This document shows, piece after piece, positions 1-9,113 of a stretch of 64,000 nt of DNA (positions are counted from its first letter, which is position 1; each line of letters begins with the position of its first letter). Under the pieces are notes generated by a model. It was given only the letters and a program-made list of their open reading frames with translations. It did no database searches and was not told where the DNA came from. The position numbers and the translations under genes were made by a program. Source of the stretch: Modicisalibacter xianhensis (lineage in GTDB: Bacteria; Pseudomonadota; Gammaproteobacteria; Pseudomonadales; Halomonadaceae); the NCBI RefSeq assembly GCF_900113605.1, contig NZ_FOPY01000009.1, positions 62,001-126,000 of the forward strand, read 5' to 3'.

Positions 1-1139
1 ATGCGCCGGCTGATCTGCATGGCATTCTGAGTGATGCGCTCCTGCAGGATGGCAAGGCGCTGCTTCTTGACCGCTTCCGGCGTGTCGTCTTCCAGGGCGG
101 CGGCCGGTGTCCCGGGACGGGCCGAATAGACGAAACTGAACGAGACGTCGAAGCCGATGCGGTGGATCAGGTCCATGGTGTCTTCGAAGTCCTGCTCGGT
201 CTCGCCCGGAAAACCGATAATGAAGTCCGACGAGAAGCTGATATCGGGGCGCAGCGCGCGGATACGTTCCAGCTTGGCCACGTATTCCTCGACTTCATGG
301 CCACGCTTCATGGCCGCGAGAATACGGTTGGAGCCCGACTGTACCGGCAGGTGCAGGTGACTGACCAGTTCCGGGATTTCGCCGTAGGCTTCGATCAGGC
401 TGTCAGAGAACTCCACCGGGTGCGAGGTGGTAAAGCGAATCCGGTCGATACCGTCGACAGCGGCAATGCAGGCGATCAGCTCGGCCAGGTCGATTTCCTC
501 GCCGAGGTCGTTCTCGCCGCGATAGGCATTGACGTTCTGGCCCAGCAGGTTGACTTCACGTACGCCCTGATCGGCCAGATGCATGATTTCGTCCATGACC
601 GCCTCGAAGGGGCGCGAGACTTCTTCACCACGGGTATAGGGCACCACACAGAACGTGCAGTACTTGGAGCATCCTTCCATGATCGAGACGAAAGCCGTCG
701 CCCCGTCCGAGCTCGGCTTGGGAAGGTGATCGAACTTTTCTATCTCGGGGAACGTCACGTCGACCACGGAAATCTGGTTGTCGCGACGAGAGTCGAGCAT
801 CGACGGGATACGGTGAAGGGTTTGCGGGCCGAACACCATGTCGACATGTGGGGCGCGCTTGCGCAGGTTCTCGCCTTCCTGGCTGGCCACGCAGCCACCG
901 ACACCGATGACCAGGTCGGGATTGGCCTGCTTGAGCTTTTTCCAGCGTCCGAGTTGGTGGAACACCTTCTCCTGGGCCTTTTCGCGGATCGAGCAGGTAT
1001 TGAGGAGGATGACGTCGGCTTCGCGCTCGTCGTCGGTCAGCTCCATCTTGTGGGATTCGCCGAGCAGATCCGCCATGCGGGCGGAGTCGTACTCGTTCAT
1101 CTGGCAACCGTGTGTCTTGATGAAGAGTTTCTTCGTCAT
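1..1139 (-). CDS. miaB: tRNA-2-methylthio-N6-dimethylallyladenosine synthase MiaB (3' end outside window)
   Basis: Radical SAM methylthiotransferase that adds a methylthio group to i6A37 of tRNAs reading UNN codons. Reading leftwards from the ATG at 1139, 379 residues are visible before the window edge; the family is about 440-475 residues, so roughly the last 90 (the TRAM domain) are missing. The N-terminal UPF0004 domain carries the three auxiliary-cluster cysteines (Cys12 in THGCQMN, Cys49 in NTCSIR, Cys83 in GGCVAS). The radical SAM cluster motif CSKYCTFC lies at 157-164, followed by VVPYTRG. The start is supported by the typical [12 protein letters not shown] opening. It is transcribed divergently from the DUF1820 gene. 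Family identification is firm; the product name rests on the MiaB-type sequence rather than MtaB or RimO. Confidence 0.96.
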   Translation of the reverse strand, partial: MTKKLFIKTHGCQMNEYDSARMADLLGESHKMELTDDEREADVILLNTCSIREKAQEKVFHQLGRWKKLKQANPDLVIGVGGCVASQEGENLRKRAPHVDMVFGPQTLHRIPSMLDSRRDNQISVVDVTFPEIEKFDHLPKPSSDGATAFVSIMEGCSKYCTFCVVPYTRGEEVSRPFEAVMDEIMHLADQGVREVNLLGQNVNAYRGENDLGEEIDLAELIACIAAVDGIDRIRFTTSHPVEFSDSLIEAYGEIPELVSHLHLPVQSGSNRILAAMKRGHEVEEYVAKLERIRALRPDISFSSDFIIGFPGETEQDFEDTMDLIHRIGFDVSFSFVYSARPGTPAAALEDDTPEAVKKQRLAILQERITQNAMQISRR

Positions 1140-1359
1140 AGCGTGCCGTCGGGACGATAAAGGCCCGACTTGTCCGTGATAGGAGTGAATGCGTGGCCGA
1201 TGTGGCCGGACCCAAGGTGTCCGACAGGCCATGGAACAGGATATGGCGATGAATTATACGTAGGGGACAGGGGGCTTGACCAGTCTTCCCCCTGTGCGCT
1301 TCGAAGCGCGAGCGTCTGTGATATTCTTGGCGCTTTGCCAATGAGCAGATGGGAGCGGT

Positions 1360-1689
1360 ATGGCAGCGAAGCCGATTTATCGGGTGGTTTTCTATAACCA
1401 GGGTGAAATCTGGGAACTTTACGCCCGCGACATCTTCCAGAGCGATCTGTGGGGCTTCATCGAAGTCGAGACCTTTGTCTTCGAAGACAGTTCTAAGCTG
1501 GTCGTCGACCCGTCGACGGAGAAGCTCAAGCGGACCTTCGAAGGCGTCAGTCGCAGTTATATTCCGCTCAATGCGATCGTGCGTATCGACGAGGTGGAAC
1601 GGGAGGGAACGCCCAAGGCCGTCACGGCCCAGGGCAAGGTGGCCGAGTTCCCGCGCCCGTTCAGCTTACCGCCCAGAGAAGATAATTGA
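1360..1689 (+). CDS. DUF1820 family protein
   Basis: A soluble protein of 109 residues with no signal peptide or membrane segment. The opening KPIYRVVFYNQGEIWELYARDIFQSDLWGF and the segment SYIPLNAIVRIDEVEREG are characteristic of the DUF1820 family, a small conserved gammaproteobacterial family without an assigned function. The C-terminal end (about residues 88-109) is proline-rich and looks flexible. A GGGAG ribosome-binding site lies just upstream of the ATG (about 1350-1354). It is divergent from miaB, and the gap of about 220 bp between them holds no clear gene. Nothing in the neighbourhood fixes its role. Family assignment is from recalled resemblance. Confidence 0.85.
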   Translation: MAAKPIYRVVFYNQGEIWELYARDIFQSDLWGFIEVETFVFEDSSKLVVDPSTEKLKRTFEGVSRSYIPLNAIVRIDEVEREGTPKAVTAQGKVAEFPRPFSLPPREDN

Positions 1690-1690
1690 T

Positions 1691-1705
1691 GGTCAAAATT
1701 TGACC
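1691..1705. repeat. Inverted repeat GGTCAAA-A-TTTGACC
   Basis: Perfect 7-bp arms around one central base, two bases after the DUF1820 stop codon. It has the symmetry and size of a dimeric regulator's operator; it is too short and AT-rich to be a convincing terminator. No regulator can be named. Confidence 0.4.
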
Positions 1706-1769
1706 GAATCGTGGCCTTGCCAGGCAGTTCGCCGTTCCCGAAATGACCCGGCCGAGGTTTTCCCAAGGT

Positions 1770-1792
1770 TTATCCACAGAAAGTGTGGATGA
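1770..1792. promoter_or_regulatory. Pair of opposed DnaA-box-like sites
   Basis: TTATCCACA at 1770-1778 matches the strict DnaA box consensus exactly. TGTGGATGA at 1784-1792 is an 8/9 match in the opposite orientation, five bases away. The two could also fold as a 7-bp hairpin (ATCCACA/TGTGGAT). They sit between the DUF1820 gene and the SH3-domain gene, which is not a recognisable chromosomal origin context. Confidence 0.4.
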
Positions 1793-1902
1793 GTGCCGGA
1801 TCTGCCATGGCACCCTCGGGCCTGAATGGATTGATAGCCCGGACATCGCGTGGAGCAGTAGTTCCCAGAGCCATCCAAAGGTCAAGATGACGGCAGTTTA
1901 AA

Positions 1903-2514
1903 ATGCGTAAAATCAAATGCTTGTTTGCCTGTTTGACGCTCAGCCTGGCGGCTCTCGAAAGTCAGGCCCAGGAAATCCGCTGGGTCGCGGATGACCTGGA
2001 AACCTATGTGCGCAGTGGACCCACCAATGAATACCGTATCGTCGGCACGTTGACCTCCGGCGACGAAGTGACCGTACTCGAGACCCAGGGCGACTATAGC
2101 CGGGTCAGGGCGCCGAGCGGCGACGAAGTGTGGATAGAAAGTGATCAGCTTCAGGCGGAGCGCAGCGTCAGTGAGCGCGTACCCGAGCTTCAGGAAAAAG
2201 CCGAGACGCTGAGCACGCGCCTCGAGGGGATCGACGAAGAGTGGCAAGATCGTGTCGCGACCATGACCGAAACGCTCCAGCAACGTGAGGCCCGTATTGC
2301 CAAGCTGGAGAGTCGCAACGCCGAATTGAATCAGCAGGCCAGTCAGGCCATGGAGCAGATCCGTGGTCTACAGGCTCGCCTCGACACGCAGGAGCAGGAT
2401 CTGCTGATGCGCTATTTCATGTATGGCGGTGGCGTAGCCGGCGCCGGGCTGGTAGTCGGTTTATTGGTCCCGCACCTGCCGCGTCGTCGCAAGAAGCGCG
2501 ATCGCTGGTTCTGA
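1903..2514 (+). CDS. TIGR04211-type SH3 domain protein (YgiM-like)
   Basis: A membrane-anchored envelope protein of 203 residues. Residues 1-22 form a signal peptide ending in SQAQ. Residues 24-88 are a bacterial SH3 domain (WVADDLETYVRSGPTNEYRIVGTL, then GDYSRVRAPSGDEVWI). Residues about 90-165 are a long heptad-like coiled coil rich in Glu, Gln and Arg. A transmembrane helix follows at about 168-190, and the protein ends in a strongly basic tail, RRRKKRDRWF, which should stay in the cytoplasm. This order of signal peptide, SH3b, coiled coil, TM and basic tail is that of E. coli YgiM, whose role is poorly defined. There is no good Shine-Dalgarno sequence before the ATG. Confidence 0.88.
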   Translation: MRKIKCLFACLTLSLAALESQAQEIRWVADDLETYVRSGPTNEYRIVGTLTSGDEVTVLETQGDYSRVRAPSGDEVWIESDQLQAERSVSERVPELQEKAETLSTRLEGIDEEWQDRVATMTETLQQREARIAKLESRNAELNQQASQAMEQIRGLQARLDTQEQDLLMRYFMYGGGVAGAGLVVGLLVPHLPRRRKKRDRWF

Positions 2515-2568
2515 GTGGCCCATGTACGTGCGGTGACAACTTCACCGTGACAAGCCGGAAGGACGACG

Positions 2569-3219
2569 ATGCCTCAAGAATGGCTGCAGCGCTGGCGTGA
2601 AGGACGTATCGGCTTTCATCGCAGCGAAACGCACCCCGTACTGCGCAAATACTGGAAGACGTTGGGCGTGCCGGTAGGTGCCAAGGTGCTCGTGCCGTTA
2701 TGCGGCAAGAGCCTGGACATGCGCTGGCTGGCCGAGCAGGGCTATCCGGTGCTGGGCATCGAACTTGCCCCCGAGGCCATCGAGCAATTCCTGGCCGAGG
2801 GGGAGGGTGAGGTATCCCGCTATCATCAGGGCTATTTCGGGGTTTATCGGCAGGCCAATGTGGAGCTCTGGTGCGGTGATTTCTTCCACGTGCATGTGGA
2901 GCAGGCCAAGGAGTTCCAAGCCTTCTACGATCGTGCGGCTCTGATCGCCTTGCCGCCCGCTACACGCCAGCGCTATGCATTTCATCTAGCTCAGCTTTTG
3001 CCGCCGGGAGCGCGTGGGCTGCTGGTCTCGTTGACCCATCCCGGTGGGCCGGATGCCGGGCCACCGTTCTCGGTAGGTGAGGAAGAAGTGCATCAATTGC
3101 TTGCACCCAATTTCGAGCTGGTACTGCTGGAAACCTGCCCGCCCGACGACCGGGGCCTCAGCGAGCAGGTCTGGTCTTTATGCCGCCGTGGCCCCGGTCG
3201 GGTAGACGAGGGGGCTTAA
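2569..3219 (+). CDS. tpm: Thiopurine S-methyltransferase
   Basis: SAM-dependent methyltransferase of 216 residues, the usual length for bacterial TPMT. In bacteria the family is linked to tellurite and selenium methylation as well as thiopurines. The opening W..RW..GRIGFHR...HPVL and the motif I region VLVPLCGKSLDMRWLAEQGYPVLGIEL are diagnostic. Next come the ELWCGDFF segment and FYDRAALIALPPATRQRYA (about 122-140), both typical of the family. The gene is convergent with the YajG-like lipoprotein gene: the two stop codons interlock in the four bases TTAA at 3216-3219. Confidence 0.94.
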   Translation: MPQEWLQRWREGRIGFHRSETHPVLRKYWKTLGVPVGAKVLVPLCGKSLDMRWLAEQGYPVLGIELAPEAIEQFLAEGEGEVSRYHQGYFGVYRQANVELWCGDFFHVHVEQAKEFQAFYDRAALIALPPATRQRYAFHLAQLLPPGARGLLVSLTHPGGPDAGPPFSVGEEEVHQLLAPNFELVLLETCPPDDRGLSEQVWSLCRRGPGRVDEGA

Positions 3220-3809
3220 CGAGCCAGTAGCTGGCCAACCTGCGGGTCATTGAAAGTTCGCGCCAGAGCGCGACTGAGGACGTCATTGACCATTTCGGTA
3301 TTGGCTTCGCGGTTTGGCGAGAGCGCAGTGGTCTGCTCACGCTTAGCGGTGTAGGTGCCGGTATAGACGAGACTGTCGTTGGCGACTTCGGCGCGCAGGC
3401 GAGCCAGCAGCTGCGTCTTGTCGATGACGGGCTCGGCGTCGGCCTTGTCGTAGCTCAGTTGGGCCAGTGTCAATGTCATGCTCGGGCGGTTCGGAGCGGG
3501 TTCCGTCGTTGGAGAGAACCCCATCTGCGATAATGCCGCCTCGGCCTGGGCCTGTAGCTTGGGAATCACGTCATAGGCCTCGACGGTAATGGTGTCGTTG
3601 GCCATGGCAGCACCGCTGCGAGTGCCTAGGACATTGGACTCCCGGCCATCCACGACCGTGACTGTCACACGCTGGCCACTGCCCACCTGGGGCAGGTTGC
3701 CGCTTACCTTGGGGTTGGTCTGCAGGTAATGGGGGCTGCTCGCGCATCCGGCCACGATCATGAAGGCCAGCAATCCGCCCAGCCAGGCTACCGTCTTGAA
3801 CAAGCGCAT
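3216..3809 (-). CDS. YajG family lipoprotein
   Basis: Predicted outer-membrane lipoprotein of 197 residues. The signal peptide ends in the lipobox VAGC with the modified Cys22. The mature part, with VTVTVVDGRESNVLGTRSGA and later PSMTLTLAQLSYDKAD, matches the YajG family (Pfam DUF/YajG_N), which has a beta-rich fold and no firmly known role. The gene lies downstream of cysA on the same strand, but a strong hairpin at 3835-3869 separates them, so it probably has its own promoter or depends on read-through. Confidence 0.85.
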   Translation of the reverse strand: MRLFKTVAWLGGLLAFMIVAGCASSPHYLQTNPKVSGNLPQVGSGQRVTVTVVDGRESNVLGTRSGAAMANDTITVEAYDVIPKLQAQAEAALSQMGFSPTTEPAPNRPSMTLTLAQLSYDKADAEPVIDKTQLLARLRAEVANDSLVYTGTYTAKREQTTALSPNREANTEMVNDVLSRALARTFNDPQVGQLLAR

Positions 3810-3834
3810 AAGGAACTCTCCTCGCTATCAATGA

Positions 3835-3869
3835 ATACTGCCGCACGATGGCATATCGTGCGGCAGTAT
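3835..3869 (-). terminator. Strong hairpin after the sulfate transporter operon
   Basis: Perfect 15-bp arms with a 5-base loop (GGCAT). It sits 38 bases past the cysA stop in the direction of transcription and just before the YajG-like gene. No long U-tract follows on the minus strand (TTCATTGATAG), so termination may be weak or the hairpin may instead stabilise the mRNA end. Confidence 0.6.
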
Positions 3870-3907
3870 AACGTTGGTCAATACAGAAGCGCAGGTCGTC
3901 TGCAGTT

Positions 3908-4990
3908 TCAAGAGATCAGGCTAGCCCGGGAGCGATGGGCCGCTGAATCCTCGAAGCGGTGCCAGCGGCGCGGTGTGACGAACAGACGCTGGCCGCGCTT
4001 GATGGTCAGGCGTTCGAAATCAGCATGTCTTACCGTGGCCATCCATGGCTCGGCCAACCAGTCGGCTTCCAGCTCGACGCGAACTTCCGCACCTACCGGT
4101 GATACTGCGGTCACGGTAACCGGCAGATGGGCATGGTTGCTGGCGCTTTCGCTCAGCTTGAGCTCATGGGGGCGCAGCAGCAGTTCATGGGGGCCGTCGT
4201 CGAGATCGACGGAAAGCCTGGCATCGCCGCAGGTCAGCGTGCCGTTACGAATCGTGCCTTCCAGGCGATTTACGTCACCCAGGAATTCGAAGACGAAGCG
4301 GTTGGCCGGCTGGCGATACAGGGTATCCGGATCGTCGATCTGCTCGATTCGCCCGTTGCTCATCACAACGACGCGGTCGGACAATTCCAGCGCTTCCTCC
4401 TGATCGTGCGTGACGAATACACTGGTGAAGTTGAGTTCGTCATGCAAGTGACGCAACCAGCGACGCAGGTCCTGACGAACCTTGGCATCCAACGCCCCGA
4501 AGGGCTCGTCGAGCAACAGCACGTCAGGCTTGAGGGCCAGCGCGCGGGCCAGCGAGACTCGCTGTTGCTGTCCGCCGGAAAGCTGGGCCGGGTAGCGGTT
4601 GGCGAACTCTTCGAGACGTACCATTTCCAGCAGGCGATGAACGCGGGCGCGAATATCGCCGCTTGAGGGGCGAGTGCGACGGGGCAGCGCAGTGAGCCCG
4701 AAGGCGACGTTGTCGAACACGCTCATGTGCCGGAACAGGGCATAGTGCTGGAATACGAAACCGATGCGCCGGTCGCGCACGTGCATGCGCGTGACGTCGC
4801 GGTCGCCGAAACGGATCGTGCCGCTATCGGCCTGCTCGAGGCCGGCAATGATCCGCAGCAGCGTGGTCTTTCCCGAACCGGAGGGACCGAGCAGACCAAC
4901 GAGCTCGCCCTCGGCGATGTCCAGAACCAGCGGCTCCAGCGCCGTGTTGCGGCCAAACGTCTTGGCAACGTTCTCGAGACGGATGCTCAT
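3908..4990 (-). CDS. cysA: Sulfate/thiosulfate ABC transporter ATP-binding protein
   Basis: Cytoplasmic ATPase of 360 residues that powers sulfate and thiosulfate import. Walker A GPSGSGKT is at 35-42, the Q-loop at [12 protein letters not shown] (about 78-89), the signature LSGGQQQRV at 137-145, and Walker B VLLLDEP at 157-163 followed by a D-loop and the switch His in VTHDQEEA. The remaining 120 residues form a TOBE-like regulatory domain. The longer reading frame that starts at 5239 would run back inside cysW; the ATG at 4990 overlaps the cysW stop as ATGA and gives the family start MSIRLENV. Last gene of the sbp-cysT-cysW-cysA operon. Confidence 0.96.
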   Translation of the reverse strand: MSIRLENVAKTFGRNTALEPLVLDIAEGELVGLLGPSGSGKTTLLRIIAGLEQADSGTIRFGDRDVTRMHVRDRRIGFVFQHYALFRHMSVFDNVAFGLTALPRRTRPSSGDIRARVHRLLEMVRLEEFANRYPAQLSGGQQQRVSLARALALKPDVLLLDEPFGALDAKVRQDLRRWLRHLHDELNFTSVFVTHDQEEALELSDRVVVMSNGRIEQIDDPDTLYRQPANRFVFEFLGDVNRLEGTIRNGTLTCGDARLSVDLDDGPHELLLRPHELKLSESASNHAHLPVTVTAVSPVGAEVRVELEADWLAEPWMATVRHADFERLTIKRGQRLFVTPRRWHRFEDSAAHRSRASLIS

Positions 4991-5814
4991 GCGGCATTCT
5001 CCCGGCGCGTGGCGCGCCATTCCAGAAAGGCCTTGGCGGCCAGCGTGAACAGGGCAATCAGGGCCAGTAACGCAGCCGCGGTGAAGGCGCCGACCGTATT
5101 GTAGTCCTGATAAAGCAGTTCGACGTGTAGAGGCAAGGTGTTGGTCTCGCCGCGAATCGAGCCCGACACGACGGAGACGGCACCAAACTCGCCCACGGCG
5201 CGGGCGTTGGTCAAAATCACGCCATACAGCAGCGCCCACTTGATATTGGGTAGCGTGACTCGGCGAAAGACGGTCCAGCCCGAGGCGCCGAGCGTGACGG
5301 CCGCTTCCTCCTCTCGGGCTCCTTGGGCCTGCATCAGCGGAATCAGCTCACGGGCCACGAACGGGCAGGTAACGAAGATGGTCACCAGTACGATACCCGG
5401 CCAGGCAAACATGATCTGGATGTCATGGCTGTCTAGCCAGCCCCCGATCCAGCCATTGCGTCCGTAGAGCAGAAGGTAGACCAGGCCAGCCACCACTGGC
5501 GACACCGCAAACGGTATGTCGATCAGGGTCTGCAGCAGGCGTCGCCCCGGAAACGCGAAGCGCGTTACCAGCCAGGCCAGGAAAACACCGAAGACCAGAT
5601 TGACCGGGATGGTCAGCGCCGCAACGAACAGCGTCAGTCCGATCGCCGCCAGGGTGTACTCGTCGCTGAGGTTGGCCCAGAACATTTCCAGCCCTTCGGC
5701 AAAGGCCTGGGCAAAGATGGCTACCAACGGCAGGAGTAGGAACAGTGCCGAGAAAAATATGGCTAGCCCGACCAGCACCCGCCGGACGCGTGGCGAATCA
5801 CCGATACGTTGCAT
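4987..5814 (-). CDS. cysW: Sulfate ABC transporter permease CysW
   Basis: Inner-membrane permease of 275 residues with six predicted membrane spans. The EAA loop that docks the ATPase reads EEEAAVTLGASGWTVFRRVTLPNIKW (about 175-200). GEFGAVSVVSGSIRGETNTLPLHVE is the CysW-type sequence after it. The start at 5814 gives [12 protein letters not shown] and overlaps the cysT stop codon by one base (TGATG); the frame extends further upstream but only as an overlap with cysT. Its own stop overlaps the cysA start by four bases, so the two are translationally coupled. Confidence 0.95.
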   Translation of the reverse strand: MQRIGDSPRVRRVLVGLAIFFSALFLLLPLVAIFAQAFAEGLEMFWANLSDEYTLAAIGLTLFVAALTIPVNLVFGVFLAWLVTRFAFPGRRLLQTLIDIPFAVSPVVAGLVYLLLYGRNGWIGGWLDSHDIQIMFAWPGIVLVTIFVTCPFVARELIPLMQAQGAREEEAAVTLGASGWTVFRRVTLPNIKWALLYGVILTNARAVGEFGAVSVVSGSIRGETNTLPLHVELLYQDYNTVGAFTAAALLALIALFTLAAKAFLEWRATRRENAA

Positions 5815-6671
5815 CAGCCCTTGCCTCCATGCAGCCGGCGAATGAAGCGGCCCTGCCAAAGGTTGAGTACCAGCAGCAGCAACAGCGACACTGCGAGCAC
5901 AACCGAAGCAATGGCCGACGCGCCGACGTAATCGTATTCCTGCAATTTGACGAAGATCATCAGGGAAGTGATTTCCGTCTCGTAGGGCATGTTGCCGGCA
6001 ATGAAGATGACGGCACCGAATTCGCCAAGCGAACGCACGAAGGCCAGGCCGGTGCCTGTGACCAAGGCCGGCCACAGGTGGGGCAGGATCACGCGACGAA
6101 ACGCCATGGCATCACTGGCACCCAGGGTCAGGGCGGCTTCGTCGACCTCGCCTGGCATGTCCTCAAGGACAGGCTGGACGGTACGCACCACGAACGGGAT
6201 GCTGGTGAAGCCCATCGCCAGGGCGATGCCGACCCAGGTATAGGCGACTTCGAAGCCCAGCGGTGCCAGTAGCTGGCCCATCCAGCCATTGCTGGAATAG
6301 AGCGTGGCCAGGGTGATGCCGGCCACGGCAGTCGGCAGGGCAAAGGGAAGATCCATCAGGGCATCCAGCAGACGCTTGCCGGGGAATTCGTAGCGCACCA
6401 GCACCCAAGCCATCAGCAGGCCGAACAGGGCGTTGAATAGGGCCGCAACTGCAGCGGCGCCAATCGTCACCAAATAGCTGGCCACGACACGCCCTTCGGT
6501 GATGATGGCCCAATATTCCGCCAGGCTAAGGCCGGACAGTTGACCGACCAGGCTGGTCAGCGGAAGCAGCAGGACCAAGGAGATGAAAAGCAGCGTCACC
6601 CCCAGCGAGAGCCCGAAACCCGGGAGCACTCGCTTGGGGGAGGCCGCCGTCAGGGAGGCGATCCTGTTCAT
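5814..6671 (-). CDS. cysT: Sulfate ABC transporter permease CysT
   Basis: Partner permease of CysW, 285 residues with six predicted spans. The EAA loop reads [27 protein letters not shown] (about 188-214), followed by the CysT-type [19 protein letters not shown]. The ATG at 6671 overlaps the stop codon of the binding-protein gene as ATGA and opens with a short soluble segment before the first span. Together with CysW it forms the membrane channel fed by the periplasmic binding protein. Also called cysU. Confidence 0.95.
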   Translation of the reverse strand: MNRIASLTAASPKRVLPGFGLSLGVTLLFISLVLLLPLTSLVGQLSGLSLAEYWAIITEGRVVASYLVTIGAAAVAALFNALFGLLMAWVLVRYEFPGKRLLDALMDLPFALPTAVAGITLATLYSSNGWMGQLLAPLGFEVAYTWVGIALAMGFTSIPFVVRTVQPVLEDMPGEVDEAALTLGASDAMAFRRVILPHLWPALVTGTGLAFVRSLGEFGAVIFIAGNMPYETEITSLMIFVKLQEYDYVGASAIASVVLAVSLLLLLVLNLWQGRFIRRLHGGKG

Positions 6672-7690
6672 CGACGCTGCAGCTGATCCAGTTCGCCGCC
6701 GCTGGCAAAGTGCGTTTCCATCACCTCATTCCAGCCACCGAAGACATCTTCGACACGCAGCAATTCGGTTTCAGGAAACTCGTCGGCGAATTCGGCCTTC
6801 ACGGTCTCGTCATTGACCCGGTAGTTGAAACCGGCGAGCAGGCGTTGGGCCTCTTCCGTGTAAAGGTAGTCGAGATAGCCGCGCGCCAGGTCGAGGTTGT
6901 CGTTGCGCTCGGCATACTCCTTCACCACGGCCACCGGGAATTCCGCCAGGATACTGACCGGCGGCACGACGACATCATAATCGTCCTGTCCGTATTCCTT
7001 GCGGATATTGTTGACCTCGGACTCAAAGCTGATCAGCACGTCGCCGATGCCACGCTCGACGAAGGTTGTCGTGGCGCCGCGACCGCCAGTATCGAAGACC
7101 TTGACGTTGTCGAGGAACTGATTCATGAACTCGTGAATCTTTTCTTCGTCACCATCGAACGCCTTGTCCGCATACGCCCAGGCAGCCAAGTAGGTGTAGC
7201 GTCCATTACCTGAGGTCTTGGGATTGGGGAAGACAATCTCGACATCGTCACCGACCAGGTCGTCCCAGCTCTCGATGCCCTTGGGGTTGCCCTCGCGGAC
7301 CAGAAAGGCCGTCGTCGAGTAATAGGGGGAGGCATTGTTGGGAAATTGCTGTTGCCAATCCTCGGCCACGAGTCCGGCATCGGCCAGAACATTGACGTCG
7401 GTGACCTGATTGTAGGTGACCACATCGGCGGAAAGGCCCTGCAGGATGGCACGCGCCTGCTTTGATGAGCCGCCATGGGACTGTTTGACGTTGATCGCCT
7501 CGCCGTGCTGCTCCTGCCACCAGTCGATGAATTCGGGGTTGATGGTAGCGAACAGTTCGCGAGCGATATCGTAGGAGGAGTTCAACAACTCGCGATCGGC
7601 TGCCATGGCAGGTGCTGCTACGCCAGTCGCCAGGGTGGCGGTCAGCGCGCTGGCAAGCGTGCCACGGCGTAAAATCATAACGAAGTTCAT
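6668..7690 (-). CDS. sbp: Sulfate-binding periplasmic protein
   Basis: Periplasmic solute-binding protein of 340 residues for sulfate or thiosulfate. A signal peptide covers about residues 1-30, ending APAMA-AD. The mature start [16 protein letters not shown] and the segment [26 protein letters not shown] are typical of the Sbp/CysP family. The start at 7690 ([10 protein letters not shown]) has GGAG five bases upstream; the open frame reaches back to 7753 but without comparable support. First gene of the sulfate operon. Sbp and CysP cannot be told apart safely here. Confidence 0.93.
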   Translation of the reverse strand: MNFVMILRRGTLASALTATLATGVAAPAMAADRELLNSSYDIARELFATINPEFIDWWQEQHGEAINVKQSHGGSSKQARAILQGLSADVVTYNQVTDVNVLADAGLVAEDWQQQFPNNASPYYSTTAFLVREGNPKGIESWDDLVGDDVEIVFPNPKTSGNGRYTYLAAWAYADKAFDGDEEKIHEFMNQFLDNVKVFDTGGRGATTTFVERGIGDVLISFESEVNNIRKEYGQDDYDVVVPPVSILAEFPVAVVKEYAERNDNLDLARGYLDYLYTEEAQRLLAGFNYRVNDETVKAEFADEFPETELLRVEDVFGGWNEVMETHFASGGELDQLQRR

Positions 7691-7711
7691 GATTGCTCCA
7701 ATAAGGAATGG

Positions 7712-7740
7712 ATTCTTTGAGCCAAGGCTAAACCAGTCAA
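7712..7740 (-). promoter_or_regulatory. Putative sigma70 promoter of the sulfate operon
   Basis: On the minus strand: -35 TTGACT (7735-7740), a 17-bp spacer, and -10 AAGAAT (7712-7717), about 20 bp before the sbp start codon. The -35 is near consensus and the -10 is poor, which suits an activator-dependent promoter such as a CysB-controlled one; CysB control is inferred from the operon's function. Confidence 0.5.
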
Positions 7741-7760
7741 TATGGAATGACAATGTAGTC

Positions 7761-7783
7761 GCTTATTCATAATTATAATAAGC
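7761..7783. promoter_or_regulatory. AT-rich inverted repeat upstream of the sulfate promoter
   Basis: GCTTATT (7761-7767) and AATAAGC (7777-7783) are perfect arms around a 9-base AT-rich centre. The repeat lies about 20 bp upstream of the predicted -35 element, where LysR-type activators such as CysB usually bind. The regulator is a guess from position. Confidence 0.42.
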
Positions 7784-7826
7784 AATGATGGGCGAACACT
7801 ATCGCCATCGACCCGCGCCAGTGGGG

Positions 7827-9005
7827 TCAGGCGGCTTCAGGCATGTCGGTAATGGGCTGCCGGATCAGCCAGAGCCCCGCGAGCGGACCCGGCAGGAGTA
7901 GCCAGGCAACCCAGTGCTCCAATAGGGGCCATACGGGAACGAGCAGGACCAGTGAAAGCACCGAGATGCCAAATCCGATGGCATTCTGCAGAGTCAGGGC
8001 AGTACCCAGCCGCTGGGTGGGTACGGCACGCGCGGACAGGGCCGAGAAATGTGCCGAGTCGACGACCGCCAGGGCACTCCACAAGCCGAGAAAGACAAGA
8101 GTTGCTCCGGCAGGCAGCGCTGTCATCCATGGATAGATGAGGCAACAGGTACCAGAGCCGGCCAGGCCGAGCATGGCAACATGGCGGCTGCCGATGCGCT
8201 GGCTCAGCCAGCCTCCTAGCCAACAGCCGGGGCCGCCGATGGCGATCAGGGCAAAGCTGCCCAAAGCCAAGGTCACGGGCGACGCCTGGGGAACGGCCGA
8301 GGCCAGCAACAGCGGAAGCAGGGCCCATAGGGTATACAACTCCCACATATGGCCGAAATAGCCGCCCGCAGCGCGCCGGTAGCCGGGAATCGTGAAGACG
8401 CCGAAGTCGAGCCCGGCACGCGCTGCTGTCGCACGGCGCTTGCTTGCCCTGACCTGCGGCGCTTCGCCGAGTCGCCAGATCAATAACCCTGCTAGCATGG
8501 CCAATAGCGAAGCGCCCCATATTCCGCTCGCCCAGGGCAAGTCGAACATGCCGGCCATGCTGATGCCGTGCAGTGCATGTGGCAGCGCCGTGCCCAGCAC
8601 CAGCATCCCGACTAGCCAGGCCAGGCCCAGGCCAGTGCGCCCCGGCGCCCATCCGACCATCAGTTTCATGCCGATCGGATAGATGCCGGCCAATGTCATA
8701 CCGGTGATCAGGCGCAGGAACACGGCGGGCCAGAAACCGCCCGCCAAGGGCAATAGCGCATTCGACGCGGCACCGACCAGGCAGGCGCCGGCGAACAGCC
8801 GGCTGGCGTCGAGCCGGTCGGCCAGGCCGCTCAGCCCGATGCCTAGCGTGCCCAGTAGAAAGCCGGCCTGTACCGCGCCGGTCAGCCAGCCGAGATCCGT
8901 CGCGGCCAGCCCCCAGGCTTGCTGCAAGGCGCCGATCACGGCATTGGGAGTGAACCACAGTGCCGTGCCGAACAGTTCGGCAACTGCAATCAGGAAAATG
9001 GTCAT
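7827..9005 (-). CDS. MFS transporter
   Basis: Inner-membrane protein of 392 residues with about twelve hydrophobic segments. The N-terminal half carries GLSGLADRLDASRLFAGA, the loop 2-3 signature region of the major facilitator superfamily, and RLITGMTLAGIYPIGMKLMVGW is a typical span 4-5 segment. A basic linker (RASKRRATAARAG) at about residues 190-200 divides the two six-helix halves. It opens MTIFLIAVAELFGTALWFTPNAV, like several uncharacterised proteobacterial MFS carriers. The substrate cannot be deduced. It lies upstream of the sulfate operon on the same strand, with the predicted sbp promoter between them, so co-function is not implied. Confidence 0.9.
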   Translation of the reverse strand: MTIFLIAVAELFGTALWFTPNAVIGALQQAWGLAATDLGWLTGAVQAGFLLGTLGIGLSGLADRLDASRLFAGACLVGAASNALLPLAGGFWPAVFLRLITGMTLAGIYPIGMKLMVGWAPGRTGLGLAWLVGMLVLGTALPHALHGISMAGMFDLPWASGIWGASLLAMLAGLLIWRLGEAPQVRASKRRATAARAGLDFGVFTIPGYRRAAGGYFGHMWELYTLWALLPLLLASAVPQASPVTLALGSFALIAIGGPGCWLGGWLSQRIGSRHVAMLGLAGSGTCCLIYPWMTALPAGATLVFLGLWSALAVVDSAHFSALSARAVPTQRLGTALTLQNAIGFGISVLSLVLLVPVWPLLEHWVAWLLLPGPLAGLWLIRQPITDMPEAA

Positions 9006-9085
9006 GAGGTGCTCACCGGCAAATCATCATTGAGGCACGAGGCCCGCCAAGCGTCGATGGCACCTTGGTGGCGTGTCGCAGGGTG

Positions 9086-9107
9086 GTCCCCGGCAGGGGC
9101 CGGGGAC
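9086..9107 (-). terminator. GC-rich hairpin downstream of ggt
   Basis: Nine-bp perfect arms GTCCCCGGC/GCCGGGGAC with a 4-base loop, seven bases beyond the ggt stop codon. No T-run follows, so it is a terminator-like structure rather than a full intrinsic terminator. Confidence 0.45.
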
Positions 9108-9113
9108 GGGCCG

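Noticed and set aside
162-1160. 332-residue open frame on the plus strand
   Set aside because: It is antisense to miaB, whose radical SAM and cysteine motifs are unmistakable; the long frame follows from high-GC codon usage.
1140-1359. Small coding gene between miaB and the DUF1820 gene
   Set aside because: Short frames here lack ribosome sites and any recognisable sequence; the region is more likely a divergent promoter region.
4991-5239. Longer N-terminus for CysA
   Set aside because: The extra 83 residues overlap cysW and resemble no ABC domain; the ATGA overlap at 4987-4990 gives the normal start.
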